DNA of 64,000 nucleotides from Microbulbifer sp. MI-G (lineage in GTDB: Bacteria; Pseudomonadota; Gammaproteobacteria; Pseudomonadales; Cellvibrionaceae): positions 795,501 to 859,500 of the forward strand of contig NZ_CP098023.1 of the NCBI RefSeq assembly GCF_030440425.1. The letters run 5' to 3'. Below the pieces are notes generated by a model. The model saw only the letters and a program-made list of their open reading frames with translations. It made no database searches and was not told where the DNA came from. Shown one piece after another: positions 10,145 to 20,100 of this stretch (the stretch's first letter is position 1; each line of letters opens with the position of its first letter). The position numbers were made by a program, and so were the translations under genes.

Positions 10145-10789
10145 GCACTAGTTTAGGGGGGAAATTGCAAGCGAGCAGGTCGCGAAATGGGTGTTACGCC
10201 ACTCGAGAGGGGTCTTACAGATGAAAGAGCATCATTAAACGGGTGTTTTCACTGAAAAATAATAACTGTCTCATGCATGTACTTGTGCAGCAATTATAAA
10301 GTGGAACTAGATGCCAGGATTACCGGAATCCAGCAGATGATCCACAATCAGCGAAGGTATAAAGCCTCTATGTCGTAAATGTCATGCTGAATAAAAAGGC
10401 ATTGCACCCTTTTAATACAACCTCCATGGGGATTTATGAATGCTGAGATAGTGCAATGAGAGGAGTGGCTAGTGGCGCATATAGAAACTTTAATGATTGA
10501 GGGTGCCCCGGATATTAAAAATTATCCGAAAAGCCCACCCATCCATGAGTAGTAGTTAGATATTCCTAAGATAGTGCAGGGCCTCTTAGTGACTAAATAG
10601 TGTTAGATTAAAATGAAGTTATTTGTAAGATCATTAAGTTAGGCTGCTAAATTTTTGACGAAATGGTAATCCCCGCACTCTCCTATGCAGGGATTATATG
10701 AGATAGGAATTATCGCGCTAAGATACTATCCCGTGAATTGTATAATTAAGAAATTCATGGTAATTCACAATACTAAATCCGGATTTCTT
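10145..10789. other. Intergenic upstream of mrpA
   Basis: About 645 bp, AT-rich, between the mrpA start and the 3' end of the di-heme cytochrome gene on the same strand. It should carry the mrp promoter and the cytochrome gene's terminator. I saw no convincing -35/-10 pair, hairpin or open frame. Confidence 0.45.
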
Positions 10790-12913
10790 TCACTCGCTTC
10801 CCTCATCAGGAATTTGAAATAGGGCTCCCAAGTTAATAGATCCATGTTCAGCGGGATCCTGGGGGTTGTTGGTGGCAGGGTTCCCGGGGTTTAAATTTGA
10901 TGCTGTATCGTCGGGAGGAAATAGCACCAATGTTTGCAGGAATTCCCTCAGTTGAGCCTGTTGGTCATCACTCAGCGCAACGTAAGCGTTTCGGGACTGC
11001 TCAGCTTCACCACCGTGACGCCTAATAACCTGATCGAGATTGATACTGCGGCCGTCATGTCCATAGGGACTGCTTGAACCAACACCCCATAGTGGCTCGG
11101 TAATAAAGTGTGTAACCAGGGTGCCGTCGTACTCTCGTTCATGAAAAGCTGGCCCGAGGTCATGGCGTTTTAAATCCGAAAAGAAATTTTCGACCACAAA
11201 TGGCTCCTCTTTGGGTAGTAACAATGGATAGGTGTCACCATCATCGATCGCGATAAAACGCGTTGAAGCAGTGGCAAATAAGTCGTTAAAGATGGCATTG
11301 AACGGGTCGTATTGCGTTTCCACATCGGCGACGCGTCGATCGGCGTTGATCATCAGCTGTTGCACATGACAGCTGGTGCAACCAATACTCTCCATTAATT
11401 CATATCCAGACTGCGATCGACTGGTAACTCTGTATTGACCCGGCTTAAAATAGTTCAGTAAATAAAATTCCAAATGATCAATCAATGCGGCATCAATTTC
11501 ATTGGTTTTGCCATCATCATCTGGATCCTCGTTGGTACTGCATGACGGTGGTCTTTCGAAGGTGTCCAGCTCTGGATCGAAAAGGAATCCCGCGGGGCTG
11601 ATCATCGCCAGTGGGTTATTGCTATCAGTGACAGCACACAGGATAGGGTCCACGGCCTGTAATCCCATTTCATCCTTAAATGCGCCGATCGCAAATTCGC
11701 GGATTGATATGGTGCCTCCTTGAGCAAAGAAAGGACGAATGCGCAAATCTGCATCCACTCCCTGTACATTGCTGGTATCAATGCTGCCATCAGAAAAAGC
11801 GGTGATAGTACCAAAGCCGATACCTTTTGCCAGCAGGTTTTTGATTACGGTGCCAGGACCCTTATCGGGTATTGAGACGGTCGCTCGGCCATAGCTAACA
11901 AATGTGCTTTCGTCACTGGCGGTTTTTTTGTTATTGAAACCTCCCAATACCACTGTGTGTTGTCCGGCGGACAGATTGCGAGTAAGAGAGGTGGTTTGTA
12001 TGCCGGTGTTCATATCGCCTCCACCGTTACCATTCCCCCTCAGTGAGGCAAGCACTGTTTCCTGTCCATCAATGGCAATAATTGCGCTGGAGATTTCGTC
12101 GCTTTCATATTCTGATGTTTGGATTACTCGAAAATCAAAATCAAAAGTGACCTCCGCAGCCTGGGTCATGTTAAAAGTCGTTTGCCAGCCTCCAGACATA
12201 TTTGTAATAATCTGGTTATCAATACCGCCCAGAGTGATCAATACGCGTATGTCACCACTATCACTTGCAAGCTGTCCAGAACTATAGGCTGGCTGATTGG
12301 TGCCGAAAGGATCTTCTACAAACTGAAAACTTCCAGAACCTGCTTCAAAATCCTCCTTTACAAGAATTTGTCCGGGTATGCCATTCATGGCTTCATGAAT
12401 GGCACTGGCCCTCGTGGCACGCAATTCAGAGGTCATTTCATCACCAAGTTGTTCAACGAGCCCCAGGCCAAATAAGTGGGGTGCATCCCGGCTGTCGGGT
12501 CTTGTTGCGACGTCTCCGCCAAAACCGGCTGAGCCTTTCGGTCTGCCATGACATGCAGCACAGCTATCTGTTAACCCCGCACCCAACGCACGCATTGATG
12601 TTACATCACCGCTGGAAAATGCATTGACACGTGGCCCCAGTCCTTCAGCCATGGAAAATTTACGTTGAAAAAGTTGACGTCCCCGCCTAATTGAACGAGC
12701 GGGGTCACGCTTGATCAAATATATTGAAGAGCCGGGAATATTGTCGGCGCCTTGACCGGTTCCGATCTGCTGTAGCAATGATTTTTCTATAGTGCCGCCG
12801 GGAGCATTGATAGTATTGTTTTGATTCACCAATGATTTATCGAGAAGTTGAGCAAACGTGAGTGGGGCAAAAGCTATACACAAAAATAACAGTACCAATT
12901 TTTTGATACGCAT
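10790..12913 (-). CDS. Secreted di-heme cytochrome c oxidoreductase (DHOR family) with inserted domain
   Basis: A 707-residue exported protein: basic N-terminus and hydrophobic core, with cleavage likely after TFA-Q (about residue 21). Two c-type heme sites are present, CAACH at 118-122 and CTSCH at 512-516. The family segments DLRIRPFFAQGGTISIREF and GSSSPYGHDGRS identify the putative di-heme peroxidase/oxidoreductase family. Between residues about 185 and 348 a Gly/Thr/Ser-rich beta-type segment interrupts the usual alignment from RATRASAIHEA to KGIGFGTITAF, and looks like an inserted beta-sandwich domain. A strong ribosome binding site (GAGGAGG) precedes the ATG. The gene is isolated, so substrate and partner are unknown. 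Periplasmic or outer-membrane location is inferred. Confidence 0.85.
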   Translation of the reverse strand: MRIKKLVLLFLCIAFAPLTFAQLLDKSLVNQNNTINAPGGTIEKSLLQQIGTGQGADNIPGSSIYLIKRDPARSIRRGRQLFQRKFSMAEGLGPRVNAFSSGDVTSMRALGAGLTDSCAACHGRPKGSAGFGGDVATRPDSRDAPHLFGLGLVEQLGDEMTSELRATRASAIHEAMNGIPGQILVKEDFEAGSGSFQFVEDPFGTNQPAYSSGQLASDSGDIRVLITLGGIDNQIITNMSGGWQTTFNMTQAAEVTFDFDFRVIQTSEYESDEISSAIIAIDGQETVLASLRGNGNGGGDMNTGIQTTSLTRNLSAGQHTVVLGGFNNKKTASDESTFVSYGRATVSIPDKGPGTVIKNLLAKGIGFGTITAFSDGSIDTSNVQGVDADLRIRPFFAQGGTISIREFAIGAFKDEMGLQAVDPILCAVTDSNNPLAMISPAGFLFDPELDTFERPPSCSTNEDPDDDGKTNEIDAALIDHLEFYLLNYFKPGQYRVTSRSQSGYELMESIGCTSCHVQQLMINADRRVADVETQYDPFNAIFNDLFATASTRFIAIDDGDTYPLLLPKEEPFVVENFFSDLKRHDLGPAFHEREYDGTLVTHFITEPLWGVGSSSPYGHDGRSINLDQVIRRHGGEAEQSRNAYVALSDDQQAQLREFLQTLVLFPPDDTASNLNPGNPATNNPQDPAEHGSINLGALFQIPDEGSE

Positions 12914-13588
12914 ATCAAAATCCTCCTCAATCTATTAAGGCAACGCGTCGGCTTTTAGCGATCACGCGCTTATATATGACTAAGGTACGGCTGTATCCTT
13001 AATACAGCGGAGTTAGAATTCCTGTATGTATCGCTATTAGCGGGCCTAATGAATGATGTGTTTTTTATGCATGAGTGAGTATCAATACCTTTTATTATCT
13101 AAGTATTTCTCAAATCTCCTGAAATCAACAGGAAATGCTCGACGCCTAATCCTATACAGCCCAGTGGCGCCTAAAAAGAGAATAAAGTGAAATTGACACC
13201 CTCTCTTACCCTAATTAGTACCAATATTCAAGAGGGAGAGCTTCCTTTAGGCGTAGAAGTAAACACTCATATGGTAGATTCCTGTCTCAACGAGCGATTT
13301 ATATCAACCAATCACTGCTTGGTACGGCACTGGTTTAAACCGAAATAGAGCGCATCGGCAACCGCTATTCCATGGCGGTGTTATCTTCAGACCTCCTGTT
13401 CGTATCGAGGCAGTCACCTGCATAAAGTTCGTGGTTGTCGGGAATCGTAATTACGGGTGCGGGTGCGTACACTTATTTGAAATACCCTGGGTCTTTCCAC
13501 AGATTCCCAATTGCCGATTTCGGTGTATTGATCATATGGGAAAGCATTTGCTCTTTATCAGACTGACTTATAAATTCAGCTTTTGGAT
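12914..13588. other. Intergenic upstream of the di-heme cytochrome gene
   Basis: About 675 bp. A 53-codon GTG-initiated frame at 13187-13348 on the plus strand and a 60-codon frame at 13431 are the longest candidates, but neither shows a recognised motif. The promoter of the cytochrome gene should lie at the left end. Confidence 0.4.
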
Positions 13589-14013
13589 TTACTTGCCAGA
13601 TTTGGGGAAATGACAGGATGTTTTTCGTTTCTGTTTTTTTCCTTTACTCTCAGCGGCAAGCATTTCTACATAATGTGTCATTTTTTCCATCCTCCTTGCC
13701 AAAGTGTGGCTTGTGTGTTGATCTACCTTTCTGCGGCCGTTAATTGCCCCGCCTTGATTTTGCAGATACGTACACGACCGGTTTTATTCCAAGAGATCAA
13801 GCCCGGATTCTCCAGCAGACTGATATGGTTTATGAAAGAAGGCAGCGCCATGTCGAAGGATTCAGCCAGCTTTGTGACCGAGGCTGGCTTGTGGGTCAAA
13901 TATTGAATTGCGCTGCGGCGCGTTGGATCTGCCAAAGCGTGAAACACCCAATCGAGTGCATTGCAATAGTTCTCCACTTGGCTAACAATGGGGGCGGTCA
14001 CTGCCCGAATCAA
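13589..14013 (-). pseudogene. Broken ArsR-family regulator
   Basis: The winged-helix core of an ArsR/SmtB-type repressor is clear: VFHALADPTRRSAIQYL, then KPASVTKLAESFDMALPSFINHI, then LLENPGLISWNKTGRVRICKI. At 13725-13723 a TAG occurs where this subfamily has Trp (RW), and the remaining C-terminal helix (MEKMTHYVEMLAAE) continues only after a one-base frame change to a TAA at 13591-13589. The reading frame's first codons also lack a proper start (TTG at 14013 without a ribosome binding site). Relatives of this kind often sit beside SRPBCC/AHSA1 genes, and none is present. The gene is inactive as it stands unless the sequence has errors. Confidence 0.7.
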
Positions 14014-14347
14014 CAGTCAAGTACTCGACCGGATCATTCTTCAGTGGTTTTTGCTCGTGAGGGAGTGGTTGTATTCCTCTGACCGTGCTTCTTTTCACGG
14101 GTTCGCCGCCTGCCACGATTCAAATGAGCAACCTGTAGTCAGATACCTCTCTAATTAGGCTGGAAAGTAGTACACAAGGATTACGGGCTCTGGGAGCATA
14201 AGCTAAACATCCACAAAGAGGCTGTTTTGCCTGCTATAAAATTTCCAGCCATTCTGTGTAATGATTTGCTGTGAATGGCGACTAAGGTTAGTGATGTAAC
14301 CGATTGGCTGTTTAGTGGTGCCCCCACCCCTTTTTATTGAGGATAAG
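14014..14347. other. Intergenic upstream of the thioredoxin-like gene
   Basis: About 330 bp that must contain the promoter for the thioredoxin/CcdA pair. No strong promoter hexamers or binding site palindromes could be identified. Confidence 0.4.
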
Positions 14348-14764
14348 ATGAGTATGAAAGTTCTTCACTGCTTTCTTCCCGCCCTAATTGTCACTTCACT
14401 ACTGTTTGTCGTACCCCGGGTATCAGCTGGGGAGGCCTTTTCCAAAGAGCGCTTTATGGAGCTGCAGGTTGCCAAGCAGCCAGTTTTGATAGATGTGCGA
14501 GCAGACTGGTGTCCTACATGTAAAAAGCAAAGGCAGATTCTGACCCAGTTCCAGAAGGATAATCCCCAGTGCGGTCTGACAATTCTGGAGGTGGACTTCG
14601 ACCGCCAAAAAGACTGGGTCAAGCATTTCCGAGCGCCTCGCCAGTCGACCTTGCTGCTCTATCGAGGAACCGAGCAGGTCTGGTTCAGCGTTGCTGAAAC
14701 ACGCCCCGATGTCATTCGCCAGAAAATCTTTGATTCAGTGAAGGCCTGCGGCAAACATGTTTGA
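14348..14764 (+). CDS. Periplasmic thioredoxin-fold protein (CPTC active site)
   Basis: A 138-aa exported protein with an N-terminal hydrophobic signal segment, cleaved probably near VSA-G (about residue 27). The thioredoxin fold carries the redox motif DWCPTCKKQ around residue 55. WCPTC resembles the C-terminal domain of DsbD, where the pair accepts electrons from a membrane partner. The ATG at 14348 was preferred because GAGG precedes it, rather than an upstream frame start at 14315. The last 8 bases overlap the following membrane gene, so the two form one unit: a split DsbD-like system passing electrons from cytoplasmic thioredoxin to periplasmic thiols. The end substrate is not shown by the context. 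Confidence 0.85.
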   Translation: MSMKVLHCFLPALIVTSLLFVVPRVSAGEAFSKERFMELQVAKQPVLIDVRADWCPTCKKQRQILTQFQKDNPQCGLTILEVDFDRQKDWVKHFRAPRQSTLLLYRGTEQVWFSVAETRPDVIRQKIFDSVKACGKHV

Positions 14765-15458
14765 ACTGAGTGCGCTTCCACTGGCCTTGATTGCGGGTAC
14801 GCTAAGTATTCTCTCGCCCTGTGTCTGGCCGTTGGTGCCAATGGTGGTTGGCGCCTCTAGCAGTGCTGGGCGCTGGGGCCCTTATGCTCTTGCCACAGGG
14901 CTCAGCCTGTCGTTTGCCCTGGCAGGCACCGTGTTGAGTTTTCTGCTGGTCTCTTTGGGATTGGACCCGGAGCTGTTCCGCTATATTGCGGCAATTCTGC
15001 TTATCGTTGTTGCTCTTGTATTATTGATCAAGCCACTTTCCGACTGGTTGACATTACACTTATCGAAAATCACGGTTGGGGCAGGCATTGCCGGTGACGG
15101 TGCCTGGGCAGGGCAGTTTGGTATTGGCTTTCTCACGGGAATAATCTGGCTGCCTTGTGTTGGTCCGACTCTGGGGGCTGCTATTGCGCTCGCTTCCATG
15201 GGGCAGCAGCTGGGTCAGTCATTTATGGTGATGTTCTCTTTCGGGGTGGGTACTGGCGCAGCACTGCTCGTAGCCGGAAGCCTGTCACGAAAAATTTACA
15301 ATCGCCTTTCGCCATCGATTGGGGGATTTGCCCTCGGCGGCAAGGTTGTACTCGGCATCATATTGTTGCTGCTTGGTATCATGGTGCTGAGTGGATTTGA
15401 CAAAGTAATGGAGGCTTGGGCGTTGAATTGGATGCCCGAGTGGACACTGAGTCTGTAA
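14757..15458 (+). CDS. CcdA/DsbD-beta-like thiol electron transporter
   Basis: A 233-aa protein with six or more membrane helices and the paired cysteines of the CcdA/DsbD transmembrane domain: one in ILSPCVWPLVP (about residue 22) and one in WLPCVGPTLGAA (about residue 126). Each is followed by the family's Pro. These cysteines carry reducing equivalents across the inner membrane. It overlaps the thioredoxin gene by 8 bp, which supplies the periplasmic domain that a full-length DsbD would carry in the same chain. It is larger than the minimal CcdA only by a short C-terminal tail. Possible roles are cytochrome c maturation or thiol-stress repair. The nearby broken ArsR gene is the only regulatory neighbour. 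Confidence 0.88.
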   Translation: MFELSALPLALIAGTLSILSPCVWPLVPMVVGASSSAGRWGPYALATGLSLSFALAGTVLSFLLVSLGLDPELFRYIAAILLIVVALVLLIKPLSDWLTLHLSKITVGAGIAGDGAWAGQFGIGFLTGIIWLPCVGPTLGAAIALASMGQQLGQSFMVMFSFGVGTGAALLVAGSLSRKIYNRLSPSIGGFALGGKVVLGIILLLLGIMVLSGFDKVMEAWALNWMPEWTLSL

Positions 15459-15658
15459 CAGTTTTCCATCCCTTTGTCGCACGTTGTCCCTTCATAGAGA
15501 GAAGTGCCCAGCTTTTTCCATCGGGGCCATTGTGGCCCCCAACTCTGCGTGAAGCCTTTTTTTGGTTTCCCGGATAGCTGGCTTCGGAGGTGGTGATTTC
15601 ATATAACCTCTAAATAGGCCAGTAGCGTTTACGAATGAATTGCTCAGAACCCTGTTTG

Positions 15659-16591
15659 TCAGCAAAGTTGATTGCGTGAACAGGGAATGCGATAACCTGT
15701 GCTCCAAAGGCGGTAGGTTACGTTGCCCACAGTGATTGAAAAGTGCTGACGATCATAGAGCAAAGTACCGATAGAGACAGAGAAGTTATCATTGATTAAA
15801 GAGGTAGTTTCAAGTTTGTCGGTAATAATTGGCCCATAATCTACGCCATTATAATAAAGCTTGTTCAATGGGATAAATTCCTTGATGCCAAAGACTGAGA
15901 ATGTCGAACTATTTTCACCGCTGAATAGTTCAGACAGATTGGTTGGTATTCTTGTATCAATCTCGTCATCAACATAATCATCAATTAGAGGATCAAGAAT
16001 AAGGCCCAGTAGTGGAATATCCAAGTCAACATCGATATCAGCAGATAAAGGTGCATTAACATTGGTAATGTTAACAACGCCATTAAAATAGTCGTAAGTG
16101 CCGTTAATAGTTATGTTGGTTACATCAAGATTAATTATGGCTTCAGCATACCAACTCTTTTTTAGTCTGGCAAAAGCATCTACATTTACACCACTGATAG
16201 AGAAATTCAACACATTACTAACACCACTTGCGGGAATAAATGACACAGTCAGAATGCCATCAGTATGAATAGACTTGCTTGTGATTTTCAAATTTTCATC
16301 ATCTGAAAATTTGACTAAGGCTTGATTAATTGCATCACGCATTGGGTAGTCAATAGCCTCAAACCGCATCAAGGTCACCTTGGAGAGGTTGCGACTGGCT
16401 GGAGTGCCAGGAGAAGGGTCACTACTGCCAAAAGCAGGGTGATCTTTTCGGTAGAATTCATAGTTATTGTAACTGCCAGATTCATGCACAGCGGTAAAAT
16501 ATTCCCAGCCATTAGTAGGTAAAGCACTAGCCGAGAGGCTTGCAAATATTGCGCCGATCCCAAAAGACCTAGATAGCCACTTACTTAACAA
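15659..16591 (-). CDS. Secreted hypothetical protein, 310 aa
   Basis: It has a signal peptide (basic start, hydrophobic stretch, cleavage near ASA-L, about residue 23) and a beta-rich, Asn/Asp/Ile-rich mature part. Repeated short hydrophobic strands (NITINGTYDYF, VNITNVNAPL, DIDVDLDIPLLGL) are seen in extracellular or outer-membrane-associated lipid-binding barrels. I do not recognise a family. The only cysteines are at the very C-terminus (IPCSRNQLC). The start is a TTG with AAAGGGA 8 bases upstream. The composition is more AT-rich than its neighbours and the gene is monocistronic, both of which fit an accessory gene. Confidence 0.65.
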   Translation of the reverse strand: MLSKWLSRSFGIGAIFASLSASALPTNGWEYFTAVHESGSYNNYEFYRKDHPAFGSSDPSPGTPASRNLSKVTLMRFEAIDYPMRDAINQALVKFSDDENLKITSKSIHTDGILTVSFIPASGVSNVLNFSISGVNVDAFARLKKSWYAEAIINLDVTNITINGTYDYFNGVVNITNVNAPLSADIDVDLDIPLLGLILDPLIDDYVDDEIDTRIPTNLSELFSGENSSTFSVFGIKEFIPLNKLYYNGVDYGPIITDKLETTSLINDNFSVSIGTLLYDRQHFSITVGNVTYRLWSTGYRIPCSRNQLC

Positions 16592-17191
16592 AATGTAATC
16601 CCTTTCAGGTGTATATGAACACGTTTTCCAAAATTGTCTCTGATGTCTGCCAACAGAGTTCGTCTGTACAAAATTGACAGCATGAACACACTACTCATTT
16701 GAACTGGAAAATCAAGGATATTTTGAACAATAGAGGATTTGCCACAGGGTACCGATGCCCAAATAAGATCCAGGACTGTAAGTAAATATGACTCGGATTT
16801 TTGTTTCGAAGGCTATCATCAAAAGCGAATTGTAAAAAAATTGCTTATTGAGTTGAGCAATCTGATTGATGAAGTTGAGTTTTGAACCAATTTGAGTAAA
16901 TTTCAGGCAAGGTAACGTAAAAATTACTGAAAAGACCCCCCTCGAAGTTTTGATGGTGTCCACGTCACAACTACAGCAAAGAGTATATAAAATTGACCAT
17001 AATTCCGTAGCTATTAGCTTTTACGCATTATCATGTCGTAATTGTGACAGGGAAATGTTCGGAGACTATCCCGCTTGAAATTATTCAATTACCCATGTAA
17101 TGAACCGAAAATATCTCCGGGCAGAGGTTAATTCTTTCTGGTTAATTGGTATTGCATTTGGCAATTGCAGAACTCAACTATGTGGGAATGC
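16592..17191. other. Intergenic, 600 bp
   Basis: AT-rich DNA between the secreted hypothetical gene and the permease-peptidase fusion, both on the minus strand. A minus-strand frame at 16712-16963 (83 codons) has no homology I can recognise and no convincing start. Nothing else is supported. Confidence 0.4.
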
Positions 17192-20100
17192 TCAGGGGTG
17201 TTCTGTTGCCAATTCATTCAACCACTGGGTCACAGGTACAGGGCGGATAAACAGGGTCTCGATCAATTCGCGCTGGGCAGGAACCTGGCGCACAAGGGCA
17301 TCGACAAAATCCACAGAGCTGGCGGGCGGGGCGGGATAGCCATGCTTTTTGTTTAACTCGCCAAGAGCGGCAAGGATAGAGGTATCGCCTATTGCCTGGC
17401 GCAACCGGGCAAAAGCCAGGGTAGCGCGGGAATACTGGTCATGGGGGGACTCGGCGCTGACCAGGCTGAGCAAAGCTTTGCGGTTATGGCCTTCGGCCGT
17501 TTCATAACGCGCGCGTTCATAGGCAATCAGCGCCCGCATGGCAGCTCTGCCCCGGTAACGCTCCAGCATCACCAGTTCTATGTATTTGGCCAGGGACTCC
17601 ACCAGGAATGCGCTGTCTTTCGCAATACCATTGCCAAACCAATGACCGAACCATTGATGCGCAGTTTCATGTACGGCGCGCCGATAGGCCTGGCTGAAAG
17701 GCAGTTTTGCATTCTGCAGGCTGCGAAAGCCGACCCGGCTGCTAATTAGCATCAATTGCGGCAGAGCATAGCCAGTGGGGCCGATATCGGGCTTTTCCAC
17801 CAGGGTCAGGGTATGGCCGTTATAGGGACCGATATGTGAAGATAAAAAACTGACTGTTTGCGCCATGGCATCCAGCGTCATTTCCACATTGGTCCGATGT
17901 TGCGGCAAATAAGCTACCTGTAGTGTTGTTGTGCCCAAGCGGCGGCTACGCAGTTGCACGGGTGCCGCAATAAAACCCTGCAGATTGCGTACCGGCTGCC
18001 GGGTGACAAAGTGGCGGAACTGGCGCTTATCCTGCTGCCAGCTTTTCACCAACTCGCCCTGGGTAAAACTTTGATAGCCGAGTGGGGTAGAGATTTGTGT
18101 ATCCATTTTCGACCAGTCGTAGCCATCCCCGCTTTTATCCCTTGAGATCAGGGCCTGTTCCACAGTCTGCTGCGGTTTTTCCGGCAGATCAAACTGGCGG
18201 CGCAGGTCCTTGTTGTCAAGTTCGCGTATTGGCTGATAACCGATAGTTGGGAAGTAGGGAACAGCACGCAGATAGCTGAAGTTTTCGGTGAGTATCTTAT
18301 GCGCAGGCAGTGGCTGATAACCGTTTTGTATCAGCACCAGCCTGAAATCCAGTCTCAGGGATTGCCCCGGGAGCAGTGGCGTTGTCAATTGATACACTCG
18401 CTGGCCCAGCTTGCGGTTGTATTCCACTTCGGCTTCTGCATTCAGGCTGATATGGCTCAGTGGGGTTTGCCAGTGCTCACCCACCAGCAGGGTTTGCACT
18501 GCCTGGGAGTGGGGGTTTTGCAGCTGATAGTGTCCATTCACCCGTACCTGGCGTTGCCTGGGAAAGAAATCCACCCGGGTGTTGACTTTGGCAATGACCG
18601 GCATCGGCAGCCCGGCAAAAGACCGATAGCCTTTTTCATAATCACCCAGCAAAACCGCGCGGCTGTCCGGGTCCAAATTGCGACCGTTGGCATCCAGCCC
18701 GGTCTGGATGCCTATCCCTTGCTGCACCAGCAAGCCGGCCAGCGCAGCAAAACCCAGCAAGAACGGAATGTTTCGCCAGTGCATGCCGGTTTTTCGACCC
18801 TGCGGGTTTACCAGAATGGCGGTGAACAGCAGCAGTGCAGCCAGCAGGCACCAGAACAGGGTAAAGGCCCGGAAGCCGTCCAGATTGGCGCTATAGCCGA
18901 TATACCCATCCGCAGCCATCAACGGTGTAGCAAACGGGCGCAGCAAGGGGTGATGCATACCCAGCAAGACGGCAAGGGGGGTAAAGCGCAGGATCAACAG
19001 CAGACAACAGAGTACCAGTGCAGTAAGGCGATTGCGCAGAACTGCCTGAATGGCCAGAAACACGGTTCCCAGCGCTGCCAGCGGCAGTCCCGAGTAGAGG
19101 ATAAAACGTCCATAGTCACCCAGCTCTATAGGGCTCTGTTTCAGCCATTGGCACACTGTGGATGCCATGGCAGCCAGCAGCAACAATGCCAGGAGCAGGG
19201 CCAGCAGGCTCATCACTCTGGCCAGAAGCGCAACGGATGGGAAGAGTGGAAGGGCATCAACAATACCCGCGATATGCAACCGTTGATCGCGCCGGGTCAG
19301 CCAATCACTGAAATACAGCAGCAGTATTGAGCCAACCAGCGGTACCAAATCCCACATAGTGCGGTTGATGGCATCCAGGCTCCGCCCAGCCAGCTGTGCA
19401 CCGGGTTCTGCATGGTTGAAAGAGGGGTAAGTTTCGCCAATGACCACACAATACCAGACCAGGCCCAGCAACCACACCACCGGGGATTGAAAAACTTGCG
19501 CACACTGCATGCGCACCAGGGCTGTAAACTGTACAAGACCCCTCGGTTTAACCGCGCTAAAGGCGAACAGGGCTGGAGTTTGTACGCGCGGCTGGCTTAA
19601 ACGCTGTGCTGAGGGTTTTGCCCGAAACGCGAAACAACGCCCGGCCAGGTGAAACGCGATAAAGGCCATTGTGAAGGCAGTAAGGCAAATCAGTATCCTG
19701 TTTGCACTGAGCAGGAGTACATCAGGCTGTTTGGCCATTAGTGCTGTAAGACCAAGCCAATCCAGGTATCCCATAGCGCCTAACAACCAGGGTGCGGGTG
19801 TTTGGGAGCTCGCCATCAGCGGTGAGCCGCTGGCGCTGGCCAGCAGGATATAACTGATAAACCACAACAAACCGCCCATATAAACCAGCAGTGGCGATAG
19901 ACTCAGGTTACGCAGTAGCCAGAAAGTCGACACAAACAGCAATACTGCCGGTATACCGATCAGCAGTTGCAAGCCCTGTAATTTTAAACCTGCAGTCAGC
20001 AAGCCAAGCGTATCCGGTAGCTTTTCGGCACTGCTGATTAGGCCAGCTAGCACACCAAGTGCCGCCAGTACACCGAGCAGGATTAGCACCAGGCAGAGGC

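Noticed and set aside
15523..15542. GGGGCCA/TGGCCCC hairpin as a terminator of the CcdA-like gene
   Set aside because: A hairpin is present but no T-tract directly follows on either strand; not strong enough to call.
16712..16963. 83-codon minus-strand frame
   Set aside because: No start signal, no motif, AT-rich intergenic context.
18299..19330. 343-codon plus-strand frame opposite the permease gene
   Set aside because: Gln-rich nonsense composition typical of an antisense frame of a Leu-rich membrane gene; the minus-strand fusion protein has clear domains.
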